DNA of 64,000 bases. Source: Bathymodiolus brooksi (taxonomy: Eukaryota; Mollusca; Bivalvia; Mytilida; Modiolidae). Where the stretch lies: positions 115,571,534 to 115,635,533 of the forward strand of contig OY804580.1 of the NCBI GenBank assembly GCA_963680875.1. Direction: 5' to 3'. Shown piece after piece: positions 50,701 through 61,700 of this stretch (within the stretch, counting starts at the first letter, position 1; each line of letters opens with the position of its first letter). Position numbers and translations under genes: made by a program. Under the pieces are notes generated by a model. The model was not told the DNA's origin and ran no database searches. It saw only the letters and a list, made by a program, of their open reading frames with translations.

Positions 50701-51966
50701 CAACTGTTTTATTTCGGAAATATGGACATGGGTAACACTATATGTCCCAGCTACTTAGTGGCCGGGACATAAAAATTCCTCATGATTGCCATGTTTTTTT
50801 TCTTCCCATAAATCCGTCAACATCAAAAGGGGTACCCCAATAATCATCAAAACCAAAAGTAACTGTATCTTATCACTCCTAAGGTTATATAATCAAAACC
50901 CTAGCCACACTAAATGGAGGCTCATTTGTAACAAATTATATCATTTATTATGGGTTAAAGTTTATTTACATTTGATCAACAACAAAAATATTTTTGATCT
51001 CGATTCAGCTTTAATGTAATTCACACAAGAATACTGATGGCCCATAAGCCACAATATAAAATCTCAAAATTACTTACTGCAATAGATTATTTAATGGAAT
51101 CGTCCTTACCTCTACCAAAATGGAACAGTTCTGACATACTCAAGTGGAATAGTCCTTACCTCTACCTAATTCATCTACAATGATTAATGACCGGTGTGTG
51201 GCATTCTGTACAATGTAGTTGACCTCCTTCATCTGAAAGTGTGTTCAAGTATTTCATTATATGATTGAATGATTTTTGTAACTCAACAATTTTCATTGAG
51301 ACTTTTTGTGCCCAGAAAGAACCAGCAATCATTGTAAGTATCTGGTTCCTTGCATCATTAAAGACACGAAACAATGTAATAAATATTTTGATGTCATAAA
51401 TAACTGGGAGAATCACCTCTGTAATGTAATTGTTACCACCTTTGTACAGAATATAGATAGTAAGTGAGTATTGTACAATGTCAAATGAGCAATTTTTCAG
51501 CTATATCACGCCAAGAAGAATTTACATTCAATGAAATGATGATGATGTTCATATTGTACAAAACCAACATACTTATTTGTATCTTTATATACTTAATGGG
51601 GCATAGGTGCTTATAAGGGTACCTATGTTTCACAAGACAAAAATTGCTAAAAGTGACGACGTCCACAAATAACCCAAACCAATCTAATTTCAAATTATTT
51701 TTTTTTTGTAAAAATTAACTAGACAAAATATGGCATTACATACACCCGACATAACTACATATACATGTACTGCACAAGAAACATGACCTTGTACTAACCT
51801 CCACCATAAAAGTAGACGAGTTAGTCTCCATGTCATCATCACTGCCGATTCTAGAGAAAATCTGATTGGTTATTCTAAATGATGCATACTCAGCTGGAAC
51901 ATAAGAGCCGATCTGTGCCATAATTTGTAACATCGGTATTTGTCGTAGGTATGTACTTTTACCACT
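41584..51966 (-). CDS. MSH4, meiotic MutS homolog, C-terminal seven exons (partial)
   Basis: Join on the minus strand: 51966-51799, 51232-51160, 49750-49686, 48067-47997, 47515-47412, 43862-43774, 41754-41584. All junctions are GT-AG with matching phases, giving 246 residues and TGA. The visible part begins at SGKST of the Walker A loop (GPNM must be on the previous exon). It continues through [18 protein letters not shown], the TNSSTFMVE signature (48-56), Walker [12 protein letters not shown] (71-81), VTHF (108-111) and the C-terminal helical dimer region ending at residue 246. In animals MSH4 pairs with MSH5, binds recombination intermediates in meiotic nuclei and promotes crossovers; it does not repair mismatches. 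[17 protein letters not shown] and the tail [13 protein letters not shown] favour MSH4 over MSH2, 3, 5 and 6. No stops or frameshifts are seen. The upstream intron exceeds 12 kb and leaves the window. Confidence 0.93.
41763..42055. repeat. alternating 64/53-bp tandem array beside the last MSH4 exon
   Basis: The motif atcatctgaa starts at 41763, 41827, 41880, 41944 and 41997: spacings 64, 53, 64, 53. The long form carries ataggggtgac, which the short form lacks. So a 117-bp double unit was duplicated, with one more short unit that carries a small insertion (cgtaac). Confidence 0.85.
42315..42450. repeat. 34-bp tandem repeat, 4 copies
   Basis: aaaccat-t/aatct starts at 42315, 42349, 42383 and 42417. 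Units read aaaccattaatcttgtggtg followed by gagaacagtacttg with a few substitutions. It lies in the last MSH4 intron. Confidence 0.85.
42640..42700 (+). mobile_element. isolated SINE-type 3' tail
   Basis: acataatataactgaaatat followed by tgttgatcgtggtgttaaac matches the tail of SINE family 1 without its tRNA-like head. It may be a severely truncated SINE or the end of the partner LINE. Confidence 0.6.
42819..43070 (+). mobile_element. tRNA-derived SINE, family 1, near full length
   Basis: Head gggccgtcgtagccgtgatc, B box gcgagttcgaaccacg, body tcagtgacttgcgacaggtc, tail ataacggaaatattgttgaa followed by agtggcattaaacacc. It sits in the last MSH4 intron in the antisense direction to the gene. 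Confidence 0.78.
43341..43506 (-). pseudogene. duplicated partial MSH4 exon (pseudo-exon)
   Basis: This 166-bp block is a diverged copy of 43661-43826, which spans the donor side of a real MSH4 exon. The copy keeps the 3' half of the exon (minus strand 43506-43467) and the donor CAG|GTACAA. It has lost aattgcaaa-type 9 bases between two aaagaaa repeats and has no acceptor. The gap between the two copies is filled exactly by a SINE fragment. Confidence 0.75.
43507..43660 (-). mobile_element. tRNA-derived SINE, family 1, 3'-truncated
   Basis: On the minus strand: ctcggggctgtcgtggccat, then tatcaccactaacggtgtga, gttcgaatcctgctcaggcg and ttgtcagtgatttgtgac, where it stops without the usual tail. 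It is flanked by two copies of a 166-bp MSH4 segment. Confidence 0.75.
43774..43862 (-). CDS. MSH4 exon ([10 protein letters not shown] segment)
   Basis: Acceptor ttttttcag, donor CAG|GTACAA. It codes for [20 protein letters not shown] and AKKISSEKQ, the GL-AAE-GLP-like helix of MutS proteins. A damaged partial copy of this exon lies 320 bases downstream in the next intron. Confidence 0.92.
44139..45526. mobile_element. dispersed element with internal repeats and palindromic end
   Basis: Begins with actagaggctcacatgag, then again at 44203 with ctagaggctcaggtgagcct. It ends with agctcacatggcc-tat-ggccaggtgagct, a near-perfect hairpin followed by aaaa, so the end reads CTAA. Inside, tatgttaaaact recurs at 44319, 44486, 44651 and 44823 (165-172 bp units). 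A longer unit repeats at 322 bp (atttccgatcagcaaacg at 44861, atttccgatcggcaaacg at 45183). gacggacggacgacggacgc precedes the end. I know this as a common mollusc repeat. The end hairpin plus CTAA would fit a non-autonomous Helitron, but that is a guess. Located in an MSH4 intron. Confidence 0.6.
45527..46460. mobile_element. older, diverged copy of the preceding element
   Basis: Shares tttcctataggatctt, gggttcaatgctaaagcttt, ggtttcta-type and gcagccattttgaat motifs in the same order. It ends with agctcacatggtcatttgta followed by ctaggtaaact, a worn form of the palindromic end. It contains a 31-bp tandem array. Confidence 0.5.
45970..46186. repeat. 31-bp tandem repeat, 7 copies
   Basis: tggtccaatatatagtaaac followed by tatgttttgtg repeats in exact 31-bp register from 45970; the last copy starts at 46156. 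Variants are ttg/ttt and tgatcc. It appears to have grown from a cccatatggtccaatgtta-like segment of the host element. Confidence 0.92.
46532..47070 (-). mobile_element. tRNA-derived SINE, family 2, with internal duplications
   Basis: Minus-strand reading matches the copy at 40249: gtggtagatcgttggttcaa head, tccactaagcatgcagcaat, then tatagctgaaaaaattgctt tail. A 43-bp body segment (tagctcattgaaacagtctg onward) is present twice at about 46664-46750. The head segment ctaccacactcgaggaactt is also repeated at about 46990 and 47050. Located in an MSH4 intron. Confidence 0.72.
47412..47515 (-). CDS. MSH4 exon ([12 protein letters not shown] segment)
   Basis: Acceptor tatttcag, donor TACG|GTAAAC. 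It codes for [20 protein letters not shown] and [14 protein letters not shown], matching the strand pair after THF. The sequence is less conserved, but phase and ends fit both neighbours. Confidence 0.88.
47997..48067 (-). CDS. MSH4 exon (THF motif)
   Basis: Acceptor ttttgtag, donor AAA|GTAAGT. It codes for [20 protein letters not shown] and NVE. The His in THF is conserved in MutS ATPase domains. Confidence 0.92.
48085..48650 (-). mobile_element. tRNA-derived SINE, family 2, split by a MITE
   Basis: The 3' half (48085-48217) and a body part (48566-48650, tagctcactgaaacaacagt) join at a TA once the insertion at 48218-48565 is removed. The intact copies read atagtgctagctcattgaaa there. The head is missing. 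Confidence 0.7.
48218..48565. mobile_element. 348-bp MITE with TA target duplication
   Basis: Terminal inverted repeats of about 21 bp, imperfect: gtgtaagacataatagtgtcc on the left against gtgtagcatttaattgtgtcc from the right end, with gtgta...tacac perfect. Flanked by TA on both sides, as in Tc1/mariner-type insertions, and the empty site is known from other SINE copies. The interior has a 99-bp tandem unit (taagacataatagtgtcc at 48221, 48320, 48419) containing gttagggttaggg, and a hairpin gtgtctgctggacac. Confidence 0.7.
48863..48940. repeat. short imperfect palindrome
   Basis: acaattccacc at the left and ggtggaattgt at the right are exact inverted copies, with acattttca / tgaaaatgt next inside. 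The centre is about 30 bases. It could fold as a hairpin or be a very small MITE remnant in an MSH4 intron. Confidence 0.55.
49686..49750 (-). CDS. MSH4 exon ([10 protein letters not shown] segment)
   Basis: Acceptor tttcttag, donor AAG|GTTGG. It codes for [20 protein letters not shown] and a final Lys, matching the helix after Walker B in MSH4 proteins. Confidence 0.9.
49760..50183. other. intronic stretch with worn dispersed repeat
   Basis: Two similar blocks share acaaaatgag and gacatacatcatttgtact (49930-50000 and 50085-50130), so an old short tandem duplication is likely. tctgaggagaagatttctat resembles the element at 44.1-45.5 kb. No gene seen. Confidence 0.4.
50184..50772. mobile_element. 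dispersed element with 160-bp internal tandem repeat
   Basis: Begins near ctagatgtgtcagaacgac and acgaatgtccccacc and ends near tatgtcccagctacttagtg and gccgggacat. In between, ttgatctgtaact starts at 50301, 50461 and 50621, giving 160-bp units with aattccaagggccataactc and aaaatcattggacc. The third unit breaks off near 50705. The ggccataactc motif is one I know from mollusc interspersed repeats. It has no open frame with known motifs. Confidence 0.65.
51160..51232 (-). CDS. MSH4 exon with Walker B
   Basis: Acceptor actttcag, donor AGAG|GTAAGG. It codes for [20 protein letters not shown] and then ELGRG, the Walker B region of the MutS ATPase. The final Gly codon is split with the next exon. 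Confidence 0.93.
51461..51595 (-). mobile_element. tRNA-derived SINE, family 2, 3' fragment
   Basis: aatgagcaatttttcagcta followed by tatcacgcc is the complement of the family 2 tail. gatgatgatgttcatattgt and ccaacatacttatttgta continue the body. The head is missing. Confidence 0.65.
51799..51966 (-). CDS. MSH4 exon with Walker A end and TNSSTFM motif
   Basis: 56 codons in phase 0. Acceptor aatttcag-type (gaaatgaaatttcag reading) and donor GAG|GTTAGT. It holds [10 protein letters not shown] and the conserved [15 protein letters not shown] segment. It is the most upstream MSH4 exon visible. Confidence 0.93.
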
Positions 51967-52762
51967 CTGAAATGAAATATAAATAATATAATCTCACATT
52001 AAAAGTGACTAGCATGTTTCATTACAGAAAATCCATTTACCCACTTAAATACAACATGGCTGAGTCATATCAGACAAGAAGATTGAAGTGATTCTTTGTC
52101 AGATAATAGCCCACAACATACACATTGTAGATAATAGCAGCATTCATTCTGCAATAAAGAAGCTTTGGCTACATAGTCAAATTTGTCTTAACAGTCACCT
52201 TAAATTAGCCATTACTTGCTGTATACGGTCAGTTTAAAACCCACCCAACAGCATTTACTTGTTATCTTAGCTCAAATAAGAAAGGTCACCTCACTAACGT
52301 AATCAGCTGTCAATAAAATATTATCCAATCGTATCAGTTTACCAGTATTTAACAGTCACTATTCATTTTAAAAATGAAAAAATCATCAGTTATTGACTTT
52401 CAAGGTGTTTTCATTACATAAATTTATTGAATAATTAAATTATTACCCGTAAATCATTACAAAACACTGCAGCTTTAAAAAGGGAACACCAATTATTTCC
52501 AATAATTTACCCTCTTGTAACAATAATATGTGACAATCCGGATCAACCGATCTTAAATAAGCATTTAATTGTCTTATACGGTCATTTTTCCTTTGTCTGA
52601 AAGGTGAACATTGAATACAATTTTGACCGCAATATTTTTTTTCAAAGGATTATATCAATTTGTTTGTGATCAGAAATGTGATTTCCAAAAATGACAGCAA
52701 ACATTACAATGCAAAATTACAGAAAGAAATCAAAATGATTGAAAGCTAATGAAGGTGACTAT
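51967..52762 (-). other. MSH4 intron between the visible exon and the 48-bp array
   Basis: About 800 bases, AT-rich. I looked for the previous MSH4 exon (which should end with GPNM at the acceptor side of Walker A) and did not find it. No repeat family recognised. Confidence 0.5.
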
Positions 52763-55700
52763 TCCTGAATGAGTCTATGGTAGGATTTGATGTCACACTT
52801 TTCATCCTATTCCTGAATGAGTCTATGGTAGGATTTGATGTCACACTTTTCATCCTATTCCTGAATGAGTCTATGGTAGGATTTGATGTCACACTTTTCA
52901 TCCTATTCCTGAATGAGTCTATGGTAGGATTTGATGTCACACTTTTCATCCTATTCCTGAATGAGTCTATGGTAGGATTTGATGTCACACTTTTCATCGT
53001 ATTCCTGAATGAGTCTATGGTAGGATTTGATGTCACACTTTTCATCCTATTCCTGAATGAGTCTATGGTAGGATTTGATGTCACACTTTTCATCCTATTC
53101 CTGAATGAGTCTATGGTAGGATTTGATGTCACACTTTTCATCCTCTTCCTGAATGAGTCTATGGTAGGATTTGATGTCACACTTTTCATCCTATTCCTGA
53201 ATGAGTCTATGGTAGGATTTGATGTCACACTTTTCATCCTCTTCCTGAATGAGTCTATGGTAGGATTTGATGTCACACTTTTCATCCTCTTCCTGAATGA
53301 GTCTATGGTAGGATTTGATGTCACACTTTTCATCCTCTTCCTGAATGAGTCTATGGTAGGATTTTGATGTCACACTTTTCATCCTATTCTTGAATGAGTC
53401 TATGGTAGGATTTGATGTCACACTTTTCATCCTATTCCTGAATGAGTCTATGGTAGGATTTGATGTCACAATTTGCATCCTCTTCCTGAATGAGTCTATG
53501 GTAGGATTTGATGTCACAATTTGCATCCTCTTCCTGAATGAGTCTATGGTAGGATTTGATGTCACACTTTTCATCCTCTTCCTGAATGAGTCTATGGTAG
53601 GATTTGATGTCACACTTTTCATCCTCTTCCTGAATGAGTCTATGGTAGGATTTTGATGTCACACTTTTCATCCTATTCCTGAATGAGTCTATGGTAGGAT
53701 TTGATGTCACACTTTTCATCGTATTCCTGAATGAGTCTATGGTAGGATTTGATGTCACACTTTTCATCCTCTTCCTGAATGAGTCTATGGTAGGATTTGA
53801 TGTCACACTTTTCATCCTCTTCCTGAATGAGTCTATGGTAGGATTTGATGTCACAATTTTCATCCTCTTCCTGAATGAGTCTACGGTAGGATTTGATGTC
53901 ACACTTTTCATCCTCTTCATGAATGAGTCTATGGTAGGATTTGATGTCACACTTTTCATCCTATTCCTGAATGAGTCTATGGTAGGATTTGATGTCACAC
54001 TTTTCATCCTCTTCCTGAATGAGTCTATGGTAGGATTTGATGTCACACTTTTCATCCTATTCCTGAATGAGTCTATGGTAGGATTTGATGTCACACTTTT
54101 CATCCTATTCCTGAATGAGTCTATGGTAGGATTTGATGTCACACTTTTCATCCTATTCCTGAATGAGTCTATGGTAGGATTTGATGTCACACTTTTCATC
54201 CTATTCCTGAATGAGTCTATGGTAGGATTTGATGTCACACTTTTCATCCTCTTCCTGAATGAGTCTATGGTAGGATTTGATGTCACACTTTTCATCCTCT
54301 TCCTGAATGAGTCTATGGTAGGATTTGATGTCACACTTTTCATCCTCTTCCTGAATGAGTCTATGGTAGGATTTGATGTCACACTTTTCATCCTCTTCCT
54401 GAATGAGTCTATGGTAGGATTTGATGTCACACTTTTCATCCTATTCCTGAATGAGTCTATGGTAGAATTTGATGTCACACTTTTCATCGTATTCCTGAAT
54501 GAGTCTATGGTAGGATTTGATGTCACACTTTTCATCCTCTTCCTGAATGAGTCTATGGTAGGATTTGATGTCACACTTTTCATCCTCTTCCTGAATGAGT
54601 CTATGGTAGGATTTGATGTCACACTTTTCATCCTCTTCCTGAATGAGTCTATGGTAGGATTTGATGTCACACTTTTCATCCTATTCCTGAATGAGTCTAT
54701 GGTAGGATTTGATGTCACACTTTTCATCCTCTTCCTGAATGAGTCCATGGTAGGATTTGATGTCACACTTTTCATCCTCTTCCTGAATGAGTCTATGGTA
54801 GGATTTGATGTCACACTTTTCATCCTCTTCCTGAATGAGTCTATGGTAGGATTTGATGTCACACTTTTCATCCTATTCCTGAATGAGTCTATGGTAGGAT
54901 TTGATGTCACACTTTTCATCCTCTTCCTGAATGAGTCTATGGTAGGATTTGATGTCACACTTTTCATCCTCTTCCTGAATGAGTCTATGGTAGGATTTGA
55001 TGTCACACTTTTCATCCTCTTCCTGAATGAGTCTATGGTAGGATTTGATGTCACACTTTTCATCCTCTTCCTGAATGAGTCTATGGTAGGATTTGATGTC
55101 ACACTTTTCATCCTCTTCCTGAATGAGTCTATGGTAGGATTTGATGTCACACTTTTCATCCTCTTCCTGAATGAGTCTATGGTAGGATTTGATGTCACAC
55201 TTTTCATCCTATTCCTGAATGAGTCTATGGTAGGATTTGATGTCACACTTTTCATCCTCTTCCTGAATGAGTCTATGGTAGGATTTGATGTCACACTTTT
55301 CATCCTCTTCCTGAATGAGTCTATGGTAGGATTTGATGTCACACTTTTCATCCTCTTCCTGAATGAGTCTATGGTAGGATTTGATGTCACACTTTTCATC
55401 CTCTTCCTGAATGAGTCTATGGTAGGATTTGATGTCACACTTTTCATCCTCTTCCTGAATGAGTCTATGGTAGGATTTGATGTCATACTTTTCATCGTAT
55501 TCCTGAATGAGTCTATGGTAGGATTTGATGTCACACTTTTCATCCTCTTCCTGAATGAGTCTATGGTAGGATTTGATGTCACACTTTTCATCCTATTCCT
55601 GAATGAGTCTATGGTAGGATTTGATGTCACACTTTTCATCCTCTTCCTGAATGAGTCTATGGTAGGATTTGATGTCACACTTTTCATCCTATTCCTGAAT

Positions 55701-58700
55701 GAGTCTATGGTAGGATTTGATGTCACATTTTTCATCCTATTCCTGAATGAGTCTATGGTAGGATTTGATGTCACACTTTTCATCCTATTCCTGAATGAGT
55801 CTATGGTAGGATTTGATGTCACACTTTTCATCCTATTCCTGAATGAGTTTATGGTAGGATTTGATGTCACACTTTTCATCCTAGTCCTGAATGAGTCTAT
55901 GGTAGGATTTGATGTCACACTTTTCATCCTATTCCTGAATGAGTCTATGGTAGGATTTGATGTCACACTTTTCATCCTATTCCTGAATGAGTCTATGGTA
56001 GGGTTTGATGTCACACTTTCATTCTATTCCTGAATGAGTCTATGGTAGGATTTGATGTCACACTTTTCATCCTATTCCTGAATGAGTCTATGGTAGGATT
56101 TGATGTCACACTTTTCATTCTCTTCCTGAATGAGTCTATGGTAGGATTTGATGTCACACTTTTCATCCTATTCCTGAATGAGTCTATGGTAGGATTTGAT
56201 GTCACACTTTTCATCCTCTTCCTGAATGAGTCTATGGTAGGATTTGATGTCACACTTTTCATCCTCTTCCTGAATGAGTCTATGGTAGGATTTGATGTCA
56301 CACTTTTCATTCTCTTCCTGAATGAGTCTATGGTAGGATTTGATGTCACACTTTTCATCCTATTCCTGAATGAGTCTATGGTAGGATTTGATGTCACATT
56401 TTTCATCCTATTCCTGAATGAGTCTATGGTAGGATTTGATGTCACACTTTTCATCCTCTTCCTGAATGAGTCTATGGTAGGATTTGATGTCACACTTTTC
56501 ATCCTCTTCCTGAATGAGTCTATGGTAGGATTTGATGTCACACTTTTCATCCTCTTCCTGAATGAGTCTATGGTAGGATTTGATGTCACACTTTTCATCC
56601 TCTTCCTGAATGAGTCTATGGTAGGATTTGATGTCACACCTTTCATCCTCTTCCTGAATGAGTCTATGGTAGGATTTGATGTCACACTTTTCATCCTCTT
56701 CCTGAATGGGTCTATGGTAGGATTTGATGTCACACTTTTCATCCTATTCCTGAATGAGTCTCTGGTAGGATTTGATGTCACACTTTTCATCCTATTCATG
56801 AATGAGTCTATGGTAGGATTTGATGTCACACTTTTCATCCTATTCCTGAATGAGTCTATGGTAGGATTTGATGTCACACTTTTCATCCTATTCCTGAATG
56901 AGTCTATGGTAGGATTTGATGTCACACTTTTCATCCTCTTCCTGAATGAGTCTATGGTAGGATTTGATGTCACACTTTTCATCCTCTTCCTGAATGAGTC
57001 TATGGTAGGATTTGATGTCACACTTTTCATCCTCTTCCTGAATGAGTCTATGGTAGGATTTGATGTCACACTTTTCATCCTCTTCCTGAATGAGTCTATG
57101 GTAGGATTTGATGTCACACTTTTCATCCTATTCCTGAATGAGTCTATGGTAGGATTTGATGTCACACTTTTCATCGTATTCCTGAATGAGTCTATGGTAG
57201 GATTTGATGTCACACTTTTCATCCTATTCCTGAATGAGTCTATGGTAGGATTTGATGTCACACTTTTCATCCTATTCCTGAATGAGTCTATGGTAGGATT
57301 TGATGTCACACTTTTCATCCTCTTCCTGAATGAGTCTATGGTAGGATTTGATGTCACACTTTACATCCTCTTCCTGAATGAGTCTATGGTAGGATTTGAT
57401 GTCACACTTTTCATCCTCTTCCTGAATGCGTCTATGGTAGGATTTGATGTCACACTTTTCATCCTCTTCCTGAATGAGTCTATGGTAGGATTTGATGTCA
57501 CACTTTTCATCCTATTCCTGAATGAGTCTATGGTAGGATTTGATGTCACACTTTTCATCCTCTTCCTGAATGAGTCTATGGTAGGATTTGATGTCACACT
57601 TTTCATCCTATTCCTGAATGAGTCTATGGTAGGATTTGATGTCACACTTTTCATCCTATTCCTGAATGAGTCTATGGTAGGATTTGATGTCACACTTTTC
57701 ATCCTATTCCTGAATGAGTCTATGGTAGGATTTGATGTCACACTTTTCATCCTCTTCCTGAATGAGTCTATGGTAGGATTTGATGTCACACTTTTCATCC
57801 TCTTCCTGAATGAGTCTATGGTGGGATTTGATGTCACACTTTTCATCCTCTTCCTGAATGAGTCTATGGTAGGATTTGATGTCACAGTTTTCATCCTCTT
57901 CCTGAATGAGTCTATGGTAGGATTTGATGTCATACTTTTCATCCTATTCCTGAATGAGTCTATGGTAGGATTTGATGTCACACTTTTCATCCTCTTCCTG
58001 AATGAGTCTATGGTAGGATTTGATGTCACACTTTTCATCCTATTCCTGAATGAGTCTATGGTAGGATTTGATGTCACACTTTTCATCCTCTTCCTGAATG
58101 AGTCTATGGTAGGATTTGATGTCACACTTTTCATCCTCTTCCTGAATGAGTCTATGGTAGGATTTGTTGTCACATTTTTCATCCTATTCCTGAATGAGTC
58201 TATGGTAGGATTTGATGTCACACTTTTCATCCTATTCCTGAATGAGTCTATGGTAGGATTTGATGTCACACTTTTCATCCTATTCCTGAATGAATTTATG
58301 GTAGGATTTGATGTCACACTTTTCATCTTAGTCCTGAATGAGTCTATGGTAGGATTTGATGTCACACTTTTCATCCTCTTCCTGAATGAGTCTATGGTAG
58401 GGTTTGATGTCACACTTTCATTCTATTCCTGAATGAGTCTATGGTAGGATTTGATGTCACACTTTTCATCCTATTCCTGAATGAGTCTATGGTAGGATTT
58501 GATGTCACACTTTTCATTCTCTTCCTGAATGAGTCTATGGTAGGATTTGATGTCACACTTTTCATCCTATTCCTGAATGAGTCTATGGTAGGATTTGATG
58601 TCACACTTTTCATCCTCTTCCTGAATGAGTCTATGGTAGGATTTGATGTCACACTTTTCATCCTCTTCCTGAATGAGTCTATGGTAGGATTTGATGTCAC

Positions 58701-61700
58701 ACTTTTCATCCTCTTCCTGAATGAGTCTATGGTAGGATTTGATGTCACACTTTTCATCCTATTCCTGAATGAGTCTATGGTAGGATTTGATGTCACATTT
58801 TTCATCCTATTCCTGAATGAGTCTATGGTAGGATTTGATGTCACACTTTTCATCCTCTTCCTGAATGAGTCTATGGTAGGATTTGATGTCACACTTTTCA
58901 TCCTCTTCCTGAATGAGTCTATGGTAGGATTTGATGTCACACTTTTCATCCTCTTCCTGAATGAGTCTATGGTAGGATTTGATGTCACACTTTTCATCCT
59001 CTTCCTGAATGAGTCTATGGTAGGATTTGATGTCACACTTTTCATCCTCTTCCTGAATGAGTCTATGGTAGGATTTGATGTCACACTTTTCATCCTATTC
59101 CTGAATGAGTCTATGGTAGGATTTGATGTCACACTTTTCATCCTATTCATGAATGAGTCTATGGTAGGATTTGATGTCACACTTTTCATCCTATTCCTGA
59201 ATGAGTCTATGGTAGGATTTGATGTCACACTTTTCATCCTCTTCCTGAATGAGTCTATGGTAGGATTTGATGTCACACTTTTCATCCTCTTCCTGAATGA
59301 GTCTATGGTAGGATTTGATGTCACACTTTTCATCCTCTTCCTGAATGAGTCTATGGTAGGATTTGATGTCACACTTTTCATCCTCTTCCTGAATGAGTCT
59401 ATGGTAGGATTTGATGTCACACTTTTCATCCTCTTCCTGAATGAGTCTATGGTAGGATTTGATGTCACACTTTTCATCCTATTCCTGAATGAGTCTATGG
59501 TAGGATTTGATGTCACACTTTTCATCGTATTCCTGAATGAGTCTATGGTAGGATTTGATGTCACACTTTTCATCCTATTCCTGAATGAGTCTATGGTAGG
59601 ATTTGATGTCACACTTTTCATCCTATTCCTGAATGAGTCTATGGTAGGATTTGATGTCACACTTTTCATCCTCTTCCTGAATGAGTCTATGGTAGGATTT
59701 GATGTCACACTTTTCATCCTCTTCCTGAATAAGTCTATGGTAGGATTTGATGTCACACTTTTCATCCTCTTCCTGAATGCGTCTATGGTAGGATTTGATG
59801 TCACACTTTTCATCCTCTTCCTGAATGAGTCTATGGTAGGATTTGATGTCACACTTTTCATCCTCTTCCTGAATGAGTCTATGGTAGGATTTGATGTCAC
59901 ACTTTTCATCCTCTTCCTGAATGAGTCTATGGTAGGATTTGATGTCACACTTTTCATCCTATTCCTGAATGAGTCTATGGTAGGATTTGATGTCACACTT
60001 TTCATCCTATTCCTGAATGAGTCTATGGTAGGTTTTGATGTCACACTTTTCATCCTATTCCTGAATGAGTCTATGGTAGGATTTGATGTCACACTTTTCA
60101 TCCTATTCCTGAATGAGTCTATGGTAGGATTTGATGTCACACTTTTCATCCTCTTCCTGAATGAATCTATGGTAGGATTTGATGTCACACTTTTCATCCT
60201 CTTCCTGATGAGTCTATGGTAGTAATTTATGTCACACTTTTCATCCTCTTCCTGAATTGAGTCTATGGTAGGATTTGATGTCACACTTTTCATCCTCTTC
60301 CTGAATGAGTCTATGGTAGGATTTGATGTCATACTTTTCATCCTATTCCTGAATGAGTCTATGGTAGGATTTGATGTCACACTTTTCATCCTCTTCCTGA
60401 ATGAGTCTATGGTAGGATTTGATGTCACACTTTTCATCCTATTCCTGAATGAGTCTATGGTAGGATTTGATGTCACACTTTTCATCCTCTTCCTGAATGA
60501 GTCTATGGTAGGATTTGATGTCACACTTTTCATCCTCTTCCTGAATGAGTCTATGGTAGGATTTGATGTCACATTTTTCATCCTATTCCTGAATGAGTCT
60601 ATGGTAGGATTTGATGTCACACTTTTCATCCTATTCCTGAATGAGTCTATGGTAGGATTTGATGTCACACTTTTCATCCTATTCCTGAATGAGTTTATGG
60701 TAGGATTTGATGTCACACTTTTCATCCTAGTCCTGAATGAGTCTATGGTAGGATTTGATGTCACACTTTTCATCCTATTCCTGAATGAGTCTATGGTAGG
60801 ATTTGATGTCACACTTTTCATCCTATTCCTGAATGAGTCTATGGTAGGGTTTGATGTCACACTTTCATTCTATTCCTGAATGAGTCTATGGTAGGATTTG
60901 ATGTCACACTTTTCATCCTATTCCTGAATGAGTCTATGGTAGGATTTGATGTCACACTTTTCATTCTCTTCCTGAATGAGTCTATGGTAGGATTTGATGT
61001 CACACTTTTCATCCTATTCCTGAATGAGTCTATGGTAGGATTTGATGTCACACTTTTCATCCTCTTCCTGAATGAGTCTATGGTAGGATTTGATGTCACA
61101 CTTTTCATCCTCTTCCTGAATGAGTCTATGGTAGGATTTGATGTCACACTTTTCATCCTCTTCCTGAATGAGTCTATGGTAGGATTTGATGTCACACTTT
61201 TCATCCTCTTCCTGAATGAGTCTATGGTAGGATTTGATGTCACACTTTTCATCCTATTCCTGAATGAGTCTATGGTAGGATTTGATGTCACACTTTTCAT
61301 CCTATTCCTGAATGAGTCTATGGTAGGATTTGATGTCACACTTTTCATCGTATTCCTGAATGAGTCTATGGTAGGATTTGATGTCACACTTTTCATCCTA
61401 TTCCTGAATGAGTCTATGGTAGGATTTGATGTCACACTTTTCATCCTATTCCTGAATGAGTCTATGGTAGGATTTGATGTCACACTTTTCATCCTCTTCC
61501 TGAATGAGTCTATGGTAGGATTTGATGTCACACTTTTCATCCTCTTCCTGAATGAGTCTATGGTAGGATTTGATGTCACACTTTTCATCCTCTTCCTGAA
61601 TGAGTCTATGGTAGGATTTGATGTCACACTTTTCATCCTATTCCTGAATGAGTCTATGGTAGGATTTGATGTCACACTTTTCATCCTCTTCCTGAATGAG

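Noticed and set aside
50534..51019. Open frames at 50534 and 50786
   Set aside because: The first lies in the 160-bp repeat element; the second is AT-rich intronic sequence with no motif and no splice support.
51967..52762. Previous MSH4 exon close to the visible one
   Set aside because: No minus-strand segment here encodes a GPNM-type end with a GT donor. The exon is presumed beyond the 48-bp array.
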